A stretch of DNA of 64,000 bases from Hirundichthys speculiger (taxonomy: Eukaryota; Chordata; Actinopteri; Beloniformes; Exocoetidae): the NCBI GenBank assembly GCA_018398805.1, contig JAGFBZ010000170.1:186001-250000 (forward strand). Reading direction: 5' to 3'. The position numbers and the translations under genes were made by a program. This document shows, piece after piece, positions 20,857 to 32,900 of this stretch. The notes beneath the pieces are model-generated. The model saw only the letters and a list, made by a program, of their open reading frames with translations. It did not search any database and was not told the origin of the DNA. Every line of letters starts with the position of its first letter. Position 1 is the first letter of the stretch.

Positions 20857-23800
20857 GTAAGAGCTGATCAACGCTTCCATACATGAAACCAACTGTTGCT
20901 TCCGCACGCGCAAACTGCAAACTGCTTTCGGTCAAATAGTCTATTCAGAAAAACAAAAGAGAAAAAAAAAATAAACCCAACAACACACAGTTACGTTTGC
21001 TGAACCTGAGACAAAAGCCCCCTTGCTTTTTTTTTTTTTTTTAAAGAACTGCATTGATGAAGGAAGTAATAGGCTACAATAAGCACCTCCTCAGATCTTT
21101 TATTTATTTTTAAACCGTCTTTCTTTTTTTTTTTTTTTTTACATTGTCGACCCAAGAAGCCGGAAAACAGAACCCAAACTGAAGAAGGACAGATAACAAT
21201 TGAGACAGAAAAAGGAGAGCGAGGGAGGGTGAGACAGCATGTGCTTTCATGACGCTCCCACCCATCGTAGTAGCTCTCAGACAGGAATGTTCTCAGCTCT
21301 GCAGGTCCTGGTTCTCTGGTTCCTGTCGGTCCGGTCCGGTCCGGTCCGGCCACTCACTGTGACAGCCGAGGAGATAGTTTCTGTTCTTTCCTTTCCATCA
21401 AGTGTGTAAGATTCGAGGTGGCATTTCTGAAGGAAGAGGACTTTCGAGCTGCGTTGCCATGGGATTTAGGGATGACACTCCCCCCAGCGGTTTAAGCTGG
21501 TACTGCATGTCATTGAGGCTGGGCAGGAGAACTTGGTGGTCCAAATGGAAGCACCTGGAAGGGATAATTGTATTCAGTATTGCAGGTTGACTGATTGGCT
21601 GTCTGCTTTCTGCCCTTCACGTGCTAAAGTGATCTTCCCTCCTCAGATCATTACAGCCCTCAGCAGAGGAGGAGATCTGAGCTACTGGACCCAGAAGAAA
21701 TCAGATCTTTCTCATTAATCACCCAGTAATTGATTTTTTTTTTAATTTTTATTGTTAACTGATACTAACGGGCTATATTTTAACATGGCCGTCTCTAAAG
21801 GTTTCAGGACATACAGCAGAAACAGCTGCAGGTAAGACAGCAGAACAGAAAGTATGTGAACCCCTTGGAGTCACGATGGTAGATGAACCCAACGTGTCTC
21901 AGCTGACAACACACACTTCTAAATTCCCGTGTGTTTGCTGAACACATCAGCTAAAGCCTCAGTGCTGGAGGGGAAAAGTAAGTGAACCCCTGAAGTTAAA
22001 GGTGGAGTAGGTGTTGTTTGAAAAACGGTTCCAGCAATCCAACTCAAGTGAGATTTTGAAAATATACACTCCCTCCCTCCTCCCAAAGGCTCCGCCTCCT
22101 CCTCTTCAGCTCACCCCTCGAAACCACGCCTTCACATGATTCACGACTGCATGAACCATAGGGAGGGAGGGAGGGAGGGGTGATATTTGATGGACGTATT
22201 AGGCAGCCAATCAAAATAGTGATGATCACTTTTTTGATTGGTCAGAGTTTTTCTCTGATTATACCTTCTAGACTGGACCAAAATGTTTAGTTTTTTTTGC
22301 AAACATTTTATTTCAGTGGCTGCAATGGAAATGTGAAAAGGTTTTCAGGCAATATTGTAAAAAGTGTTGCAAAAAAACAACACCCACCCCACCTTTAATG
22401 GCTGGTCAGATTTCTGCAGCTGCTCGTGTTCAGGAGGAAGTTTGGACCATTCGTCTGCAGGATGTCTGGTGTGAACTGTTCTTCTGAGGTCATTCTGAGG
22501 TCTGAGTTCTCCAGATTATTTTATTTTTCTGATGCCACGCTCAGGTGGACATCCAGTTGAAGCCAGAAATCTACATACGCTGCATAAAAAAGATAACAAA
22601 CCTTTTTTTTTTCTCACTGTTTGATGTTAAATCAGACTAAACTTTACCTGTTTTAGGTCAGTTAAGATTACCAAAATTATTTGTATTTGATAAATATCAG
22701 AATAATGAGAGAGAGAGAGAAATTTTTTTCATTATTTCATTTATTTCAAGCTCACTTGCGCCTGAGATTACTATACATTTAAACACTTTGGCGAAGCCCT
22801 GACGATGATGTCACGGCTTTGGAAACTTCTGATGCAGCCGTTCCCAAACTTCAGAATACCAAGGCCCAATTTGAAATGGGAAAAATCTCCATGGCCCACC
22901 CAAACCTTTAATTACAACTGTAATTAACATACAGGACTAGAAGCTATCTTCCAATATTAATGTAAGGGGTCAACAAATAAGGTGACACTTGTTTTAAGTT
23001 AAGATTTCAGTAAAATAACACTTAACTGGCTTATTTTAATACTTCTTAATGTTCTTTTTTAACCCTGTTATGAATATTTTACAGTAGATAACCTATTTTA
23101 AAAAGATCGAAAATTTAAAACGTATTTGTTTAAATTTAATGCCTGTCACGGCCCACCTGCAGTACCACGACGGCCCACCAGGGGGCCGCGGCCCACACTT
23201 TGGGAATCACTGTTCTGATGAGTTATTTCACAACATTAGAGTTAATTAGAGCCGCAGCCGTGGTTGTATTTTAATTCACACCTCAAACCCACTTATTCCT
23301 TGGGTGACATCCAAAGAAAATCCAAAGAAATCAGCCAAGATATCAGGGAGAGAAGTCGGACCTCCACCTCCTGACGGAGCCACGTTCATCTGATCAAACT
23401 GTTGAACCTTCTGGTACTTCCTTGTTGAGGGTCACTGTTCTGCTGAATCATTCTGCTTCTACTAAGCTTCAGCTGGTGGACAGACACGGTCCTGGACCTC
23501 CTGTATGGATGTAAACTGCTTTTTCTTATTATTATTTTCAGGCCAGAGATCATTTTCCCACTAGTGTTGCAGACTACCAAGGTGCTCGTTGGTTAACTTC
23601 AGGTTGTGCTATTTTTTGGAGATCAACAGCTTCCTGTGTAGGGATGTGAAAAAAAATCGACTTGGCAATATATCGCAATTTTCGGCCGCCCAATATAATA
23701 TCAATTTTACAGCTCCTAATATCGATTTTTCGATTTTTTTTCAAAAACACTAATAATAAACAATAAATAGTTTGTTTTGAAGCAAATAGTTTTGACTCAA

Positions 23801-26800
23801 TTTGTCCTCTGAATGATCAATATCATCTGATGAACATATACAGCAACTTGATTTTTCATCTCTACTTTTAACTTTGATATTAACTGGGTAGAATATCGCA
23901 ATATATCGTGATATTGTGATAATATCGTATCATGATACATATCGTATTGTGAGGTCCTTGCCAAAACTCACCCCTATTCCTGTGTGGTTTCTATGGACAC
24001 CATCTGTTTAGTCACCTTTGTACGATAGAATCCTGAACAGAGATGTTTGCCAGCAACATTATTATTGTTAACGAAAACGAACGAAATAACGAAAGCTAGA
24101 ATTGAAAAAACATTTTTGTTAACTGAAATAAAATAAAAACGAGAGTTTTTTAAAAAACGATAACTAACTGAAACTGTATCATGTGTTTATAAAATGAACT
24201 AAAATTAACTATAATAATGTCAAGAACGTCCTTCGTTTTCGTGTTTGTAATTTTTTTTTCTCATAAATGTTTGAAATCTAATAACTTCGCCCCGCCATAC
24301 AACAACAACGGCAAAAAAAAAAAAAAAAAGTGATCCGCAGTGATGGCTGCGGCAAAAGTTGTGAGAAAGCGTCTCAGTCCTATTTGGGATTTCTTTGACT
24401 ATGACTGTGTTAACGATAAAAATAAGTGCCTTGTTGTAGAAGCAGGTGATACAATGTGTGGAATACTTCTGAAGGAGAAAAAAAAACCCACGAATCTGAA
24501 AGTCCATTTGAAAAGCTCACACAAGAAGGCTAACCAAGACTAGCTGGATAAGCTAGCCTAAGCTAGCCCCCTGGAAAGAAGGCTAACCAAGACTACCTGG
24601 ATAAGCTAGCCTAAGCTAGCCCCCTGGAAAGAAGGCTAACCAAGACTACCTGGATAAGCTAGCCTAAGCTAGCCCCCTGGAAAGAAGGCTAACCAAGACT
24701 ACCTGGATAAGCTAGCCTAAGCTAGCCCCTGGAAAGAAGGCTAACCAAGACTACTTGGATAAGCTAGCCTAAGCTAGCCCCCTGGAAAGAGAAGCTAACC
24801 AAGACTAGCTGGATAAGCTAGCCTAAGCTAGCCCCCTGGAAAGAAGGCTAACCAAGACTACGTGGATAAACTAGCCTAAGCTAGCCCCCTGGAAAGAAGG
24901 CTAACCAAGACTAGCCGGATAAGCTAGCCTAAGCTAGTCCCCTGGAAAGAGAAGCCACAGCTGCAGGCCAGTCAGCGTTGGGAAGGAACGGGAGAAAACA
25001 GCAACTATAATGGACTGTTTCCATGGAGACCAGATAGCTGCTGGTCAGTAAATACGCAGGAACACCACAAGCGGGAAGACGCATTGATAAATATGTTTAT
25101 TGAGACCAGAATGTAAACATGACTATGTGACTCGATAGCCTTCAAAAAGTTCAGTGCTTCACTTGAACCAAAATTACAACCCTAATTTACAAAATAAAAC
25201 TAAAACTAACACTGAAACTAATAAAAGCTAAACTAAAACGAAGTATTTCAAAACAAAAATGAATAAAAACTAACAAAACTGCTCTAAAAACGAATCAAAA
25301 CTAACTGAATTTGGAAAAACTAAACTAAAAACTAAATAAAAACTAATGGAAAATCCAAAACTATTATAACCCTGGTTGCCAGTTCCAGTGATTTCTTCCT
25401 GCCTTCAGCTGTTTTTACTTCTGGTTTCTTCTTTCACTCATTGAGGGCGGAGTCGTCTCGGCTGGATTCTCAGAAGAGTAGCACTAAACCGTCTCCATTG
25501 ATAGTCAGTTTGTTTAACTGCGGACACCTAAAATGATTTTTGTAACCCTTCCCAGCTTTGTGCAGATCAGAAATCTCCTTCATGTGAGACACGGTTTCCA
25601 TCAGCAGATGCTCCTAATGAGCGGCAAACTTCAAAGCAGCTCCAACCCACACCTGCAAACCCATTTCATTACCTGGGTGTCAGGAATCAAACCTACTGAC
25701 TCCAGTCCGCTTCTGTTGCTGTAATTAGTCTGTCGGCTTCCTTACTTTCTCTTTTTCAGCTCTTTCTGAACGTTGTGTTTGTCCAATATTGTGACTCTGG
25801 TGAAGATCAGATCATGTTTTATAGCAAATTAATGCTGAAAACAAGTCAATTCCAAAGAGGTCATTGCAGGGAAGAGCAACAACAGCGGTAAGCTGATTTA
25901 CAGAAAGTGTCACGCGTAAACTAGATTTTTGTCATTATTCGGCCGTGGACAGACATAAAATCTGAGCCGGTTGAAAATCGCTGGTGTTACCGCGGCAGCC
26001 GCTTACCGAAATAAACGGAAAATCGTTGTTTGCACCTGTGAGTCATTCTGCCGACAATAATTAAGTTCTCAGTTTGAGGGACCCCAAACAAATCTCCTCT
26101 GGAAGCCAAATCAGTAATTAAGTCACTGAGCATGACAAAAAAAAAAAAAATAAATAAATAAATAAAAGAAAATCTGATGTGTGTAAGAAAGCAGGGTATT
26201 CCCAAATGAAGAGGCTGCTTTCAGGCTGCAGGAACTTTCAGAACCGTCACAGGACGAGTCTTCTGACCGGTCACATGACCATGAAGGTAACGTGGATAAC
26301 GAATCTGCGTTTAGGAGTCGATAAAGATCCGTGTAAACGGACAGTCTGCCACCGGTTTACCGCCACATACTCCCCAGGGCTGTAGCGATTAGAGCTGGGT
26401 GATACTGGGAATTTAGGAATCGATCTGATACCAAGTAAATTCAGGGCCAGTATTGCCGATACCGATACCAATACCGATACTTTTTCATATTAAGCTTAAT
26501 CTATCATGAAACTGCTGACCTTTTGACATTTTTGTGATTTTCATCTTTGGATTATTTTGTTAAAACCTCGGATAACATTTCGTCAAACTTTATAGGTGAC
26601 AGCAAAATACTTTATTATCACAATTAATATTTTTGTGTAAATATTCATTGGAGTTTAATTGTTAATTGTTCTTTTTTTTTTCCTTTTCTTTTTCCTTTTT
26701 TCTTTTTTTTCTTTTTTTTTTTTTTTTTTCCTTTTATTTTTTTTCTTTTTTTCTTTTTTTTCTTTTTTTCCTTTTTTTTTCTTTTTTCTTTTTTCCCCTT

Positions 26801-26939
26801 TTTTTTCTTTCCTTTATGTTTCCTTAATGTCTTTTCTAAGTGGGCGGGCCTGGGGGGAGGGGCCAGACTGAGTCTACCTGCATGCTTGTTTGGCCGACGC
26901 CGCTTAGCAACATGATGATGCAACGTCAAAAGACGAGAC

Positions 26940-26970
<31 letters not shown>

Positions 26971-29900
26971 ACTTTAATGAATTCTTAGTGTTGTGGAAGA
27001 GAAAAAAAAAAGCTTGAGTATTGAATCTATTTACACGAGTATCGTTCGATATCAATACCAGAGTTGGTATTGGTATTATCGATATTTGGCTCGATCCGCC
27101 CACCTTTAGTAGCGATACACTAATCTCTAATCTCACGATACGATACACGATATTCGGCTCACGATACGATATATATCGATATTCATCTTACAATACATTT
27201 ACATCATTTTCTGAAAGATTTTAAAGGGACAAAGTTATTTTGGTGACATCTTGTGAGTGTTCCAATGACTTTGTTTGAATTAATTGAACTGAAAGCATCA
27301 TTTACACATTATATGGCTGACAGGCAGCTTGCAAATGCTGGACAAAATGAATAAAAGATGTGTTAAGAAATATAGTTTTATTTATTTAAACAGTGCAAAT
27401 TGTTGCTTGCAAGCTTTTAAAGGTGGGACACGGGGGTTTTGGAAGGAGCTTAGAATATGGATACCCTCAGCTGAAATATCGTTACTCTCTGGGGAAATAA
27501 AATATCGATATATATCGCAGAATCGATAAAATCGCTCAGCTCTAATACTCCAGATTCTGACCTGAATGAAGCTTAGTGTCCTCAAACCATTTTGTTGGTA
27601 CGTTCACGCACCCATTTTCAAAATAAAACTCTTTAACACAGACCTGCCTTGTATGCTGAAGGTCCATTCATCATTACAACATTGTTTCAGTTTTTTTGGG
27701 CGTTTGTGCTGAAATGCTGAGGTTGGTTCCCATCAAACGTGGTGCTCCACTTTGGTCTCATCTTTGCGTTGAACGTTGTTCCAGAAGTCTCACGTTGTTC
27801 CAGAAGTCTCACGTTGTTCCAGAAGTCTCACGTTGTTCCAGAAGTCTCACGTTGTTCCAGAAGTCTCACGTTGTTCCAGAAGTCTCACGTTGTTCCAGAA
27901 GTCTCAGGGTTTGTTCATCTGCAGGGTTGTGAGGTTTCATGTGCTTTTAGAGGCTTTCTCTGACAATCTTTCCCAACAAACTGTATTTTTTCAGTGTTCT
28001 TCTCAGTGTGCCGTCGTTGACCGCAACACTGCACTGTAAAAAAAAATTGTAATATAACAGAATTTTACTTTCTATTTTACAGATTTTTTCCCTGTATTTC
28101 TAAAATACCATTTAATTTACAAAAATAGACATGTCAAATGTAAAATAACATTAAATCACTGTAACTGTGAAAACACACAATATTTCTGTTCTTTTACAAA
28201 AAAGAACCCATTAAAAATACATATATTTATTGTTAAAATTGTTCACAAATATATCGTAATTTTACAAATATTTGTCTGTTATTTAAGAGAAAAGTGATCT
28301 GGCAGGTCCTTTTGGGTCATTTCCCAGCATCCTTTGCAGCCCTGGTTGTTTAGGTGCTTATCTGTGTTTATTTGTTAGCTATGTGATTTAATGCTGCCAT
28401 GTAAAGTCTGTTGCTGGTTTGACGCCCTGTTGATTCAGACCTCTTACATTTAACGTGTTCATTTGTGTCACCCTGAGTTTAGTCTGTCTGTGTTCGCATG
28501 AGAACCCGAGAGTTTGTTTAATCAAGCGTTTGTAAAACAAAAAACTTGTGCTGTGCAAAAACAGAAAGGTGACAAAATACTCCTTTAGCTAGCGCCATGT
28601 CTCTGTCAGGTGTTGCAAACTGGGCTCCACTACAATACAAAGGCCACAGTCCTTAAAACTATAGCAATTTTAAATCCAATATCAAATTTTTCAACTGTTT
28701 TTTTGGCATGTTTTGAAAGATGAATCATTATTATATAACTTCTTTACATAAAATAATGTCATTGAAACCAATTAATAAATTTAAGCATTATAATTCATAA
28801 TACAGCATTTACTTACCATATTTCTAGGTAATTTAATTGTTTTAAAATGTGAAAATGTTTCTAATTAAATGTTAAAAACAACCTGAAAATAAGGCAAAAT
28901 CTTGTTAAAATTACAACTACAAACTGTATTTTATCATGGAAAAAAACTATATTTTTATGAAAAAGCAATTTTCTGTTATTTCACAGTATTTTCTGGCACC
29001 CAGCTGCCAGAAAATTACGCTTTTTTTTAAATTCTTTTTTTTTTTTATGATTTTTACAGTGTGCACATGCATTTTGGATTTCTGTCTGCATTACAGTCTG
29101 AGCTTTGGGTAAACTCGCTGGGATATCTGCTGCTGCTGGGATATCTGCTGCCGGCCCGGCAGGGACGGACTGGGAATATAAAACAGCCCTGGACCCCCCC
29201 CCCACCCCCCCCCCCCCCCCCCCCAAGTAGGCCCACCAATAACGGGGGTGGGGGGGTGTGGTTATAGTGATATATTGTCGTTGTCATAACACACCAAGTA
29301 TTTATGATTGTTTATTCAAGAACACTAATATTAAAGAACGACTTAACATCACTTGCATCTCCAAAGCAAAAATAAACATTAACATAGTCTTTTTTACTGC
29401 TATTTTACAGGTACTTATATGCTTGCATTTTAAAACAGAAAAAATGATCTATATCTATATCACATATGCTTGATTAACATTTCTTTATTAGCATTACTTG
29501 GAGTGACAGCCATTAAACCTGCACATATACCTCTGAAATTCTAACGCTTTGGATAAACATATTATTTGACACCTAGACTACAGACAAGAAGAATAAAACA
29601 GATTTGGTTTACCTAAATCCCATTACATTTTTAGTCTTTTAGCTCTATTCTGTTTCAGAATTAACTTGACACATTTCATAGTTTTAATATTATTCTAGGG
29701 TGACACAAAACCCCAAAAAGAGGACCCCCTACTGGCCTCTTGTTGATACTGTAAAAATACTGAAAGATAGTCAAAGATGACAAAGTAGCTTTATAAACCA
29801 TACATTTATTTAAAATATTCTTTTTCTGTTTGAAATGAAAATGTTCTGATATGTAAACCTAAATAATTTCTCATAACCAGTCAATGCCTGGTGAGGCTCT

Positions 29901-32900
29901 GACTCCTTCAGAATCAGATTTACACATTTATGAACCCAACAGAGGAGATTATTCACCATCTGGTCAGCAGTAGTTAGCAGGTTATGGTTTATATGTCATA
30001 TCAGCATCTTTTCAAAAGATTTTCTACTAGTGGCCTTTATTGGATGGAGAGAAAGCAATGGCTAAAAAGCAACATAACAACATATTACAACACTGGAAAT
30101 TGAACCCACAAACCACTATATGAGTCCACCTACTGAACCACTAGACTACCTGGTAAATACTATTGTAGGACCCTGACATTATACTGATTTTTAAAATTAA
30201 ATTACCCCATGCAGTGCTGCTGTGATTAGTTAGGGTACCAATCAACCAATCATCCTTTAAACAACATTTGTAGCCTATTCCACAGACACTGCACCACCAC
30301 GCACCATCCATCCATCCATCATCTATACCCGTTTCATCCTCGAAGGGTCACGGGGATCCGCTGGAGCCCATCCCAGCCATCTACGGGCGAAAGGCAGGGG
30401 TCCACCCTGGACAGGTCGCCAGTCCATCGCAGGGCCACACATAGAGACAAACAACCATTCACACTCACATTCACGCCTACGGGCAATTTAGAATTATCAA
30501 TTAACCTAACATGCATGTCTTTGAACTTTTCACCCTCAAACTTACTTGGCTTTCTTTTTTTCTTTAGTTTCATTTTTCCCATCCATCTTTCTCCTTGTGT
30601 TTTCTGTTTACCATCTTTCTGTTGACAGACACTAACGTTACTCTGCTTTGTTGGTTTTTAGGCCTATATCTGTTAAATAATCGTCTTGCGCCCCCTGCTG
30701 TTAGTTGATAGACTGAACATTTTGGTCATTGAACAGGGCGTTCTGGACTTTTCCAGAATCCACAGATTCTGCCCCTGCGCCCCGGGATGATGGGACTGAG
30801 TTGTCTCAAATGTTTTCCACTTGTGAATAATCTTTCTCAGGGCAGAATGCTGAACTCCAGATTGGTTTCATGACGCTTTCCAGACCGATGTGCAGCTTCT
30901 CTAAGACCTCTGCTTATGTCTTTCACTCTTGGCACTGTGTTAATGCCCCAGACCAGCAAACATCTGTTTTCATGGAGGTCTCCACACCTGCTGATGATCG
31001 CTTTTTTTTTTCTTATTAGATTAATTTCTGGTACATAAAGAAAGACTCGGTGCCACTAAGACCCCTCATGATCAGAGTATTTATTGATTTTCGTAAAGGA
31101 GCGCAATAAAAGGTTGGTACTAGCGGTTAAACATGACACGTTTCATTTCCTGCTGATTAAAACAACCCAGCTGACATTTATTTCAGCCCGGGAGTGAAAA
31201 CAAATATAGCTCCTTTACAGTCAGCTGTTTTGATGCACCTGGAATAGTAGAGATACCTGACCGTAACAATATCAGTACCCAGGGGTAACCTCTGCTCCTC
31301 CTGAGCTGGAACGCTCATGCTAGCGCCGGTCACATGATGCCACCTTCACTTCTGCTCGTGTTATCTGATCTCAGTGACTCAACAGAATCAGACGTCCATT
31401 ACGATCAGCGCCGTGCGATCGCAGCCAGGCCCGCCTCAGATCCACTTGGGTCTCGTAAATCATTTCAAACAGAGCAGGATGCAGTCTGGACCCAGGCGGA
31501 TAAAACACGGACTCAAACACATGTGGATCTCGAGTCACGCCTCAGATTTAATAACAGCAGCATCCTGTAAAAGGAAGCTGCAGAGGCCAGCGTGCTTTTT
31601 TCACATATAATGTGATCTTATCTCCACTTAAGTCATGATAAAAGACATATGTGCTTAGGTCACTGCTTCTCAATTATTTTCTGCTGCTGCACCCCCCCCC
31701 CCCCCCTTCCAGGGAGAAGAAACCACCCCCCCCCCCCCCCACCCTCACCTGGGAATATTAAAAAGTATCATTTGTCTATAAAATTCTGCATAACACTGTA
31801 TCATTATTAACATTAAGGTGAACAAAAGAAATAAATATAGATCAACTTATAACAAAGAATAACTTTAATGACATAGTTTTTTAGTCTGTAAAGATTTAGA
31901 AAGATTTAGTGCATCAATCTCACTGTAGTCTCAGTGAAGCAGCGCTACATCAGCATCGTTTCCTTAGTGCTGGGCGATATGGAAAAGATCATATACAGTC
32001 ATGGAAAAAATTATTAGATATTAGTTGTACCAGGCATTAAAACGAACAAGAAACTGAAGAAAACAAGGGTGGTCTAATAATTTTTTCCATGACTGTATCA
32101 CGATATAGACTATTTTATATCACGATAATGATATATATCACGATATACCACAATAAAGTATGTTTTCAGTTATTCTCTGAAAAGTTTGACAAAAATTTCA
32201 TTGCTTACTTTTCAACTTTATTTTGAAAGGACATTTAGCTGAACTGTCACGAACATACATTTTAGTGCAGCAAAAACAGGTAGGTACAGAGGTACAGTAG
32301 CTTTCACATTTTTTTTTAAAGTGCACAACAGTTTCTGAGAGGAAAAACACATTTTTGCACTGAAGTTCAGCTATAAAAAATAAACACAAATTATTTTTCA
32401 ACTTTCTGAAATCTGTAACCTTGTAGTGCAAAGTTTGCAAACCAATATAAAGTGTCTAAAGTAAACATCAGGGTTGAAGAGAACTCTGTTTAAGGCATTA
32501 ACCATGAATAAAAGTGCAAACATAAAAGGCTACTTTGTAGAAGTAGATATGATTCTATCAAATTTATCGTTGCAGGTTATTTAATTACATATTTGCTGTA
32601 ATAATTGATAAAATTAGGTTAGAAACGATAGAAACGATAGAAGAGAAATGGCACGATACACACTTTTATATCGTCCCCACGATATGTATCGTCATATTGC
32701 CCAGCACTAGTCCTCCTCTAAACTTTCTGGTAACTAAAGTCTCATTATCTCCGTCTCTCTCCTCCTTTCTCTTCATCCTTGTTAAATATTTTTCCGTGGT
32801 GTCTTTTGAAGGTTTGTTCTTCATATCTCCTGCTCTCTGCTGCGTGCGTGCATATCCGTGCAAAAAAAACCCAACACAATGAGCTAATACAGTGATCCCT

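Larger units (their letters stand above)
24055..25375 (+). mobile_element. hAT-like element with BED-finger ORF
   Basis: Ends are rich in GTTAACGAAAACGAACGAAA on the left and AACTAAA repeats with AACTATTATAACC on the right. It encodes a BED-type zinc-finger protein start (24340-24543) and carries a 53-bp tandem array immediately after it. Ends are diffuse and no duplication was matched. Confidence 0.6.
21840..31050 (-). pseudogene. Tc1/mariner-type transposase relic split by nested insertions
   Basis: Antisense pieces appear in the right order for one transposase. KIIHKWKTF, from the N-terminal helix-turn-helix, is at 30808-30834. FWNNV and DETKVE, around a catalytic Asp, are at 27745-27790. 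[20 protein letters not shown], near the C terminus, is at about 22400-22500. The pieces are separated by elements at 22554-23395, 23639-23976, about 24055-25375, 26390-27108, 28036-29062 and 29160-30777. About 1.3-1.5 kb of host element is spread over 9 kb. It is clearly dead. Membership of every intervening stretch, especially 25.4-26.4 kb, is not established. Confidence 0.55.

Noticed and set aside
20428..20913. Minus-strand Ala/Pro-rich 161-codon frame over cadps exon 1
   Set aside because: Antisense shadow of a conserved, GC-rich coding exon.
26645..27148. Lysine-rich 167-codon minus-strand frame
   Set aside because: Encoded by the C/T tract and G run of a transposon. Low complexity only.
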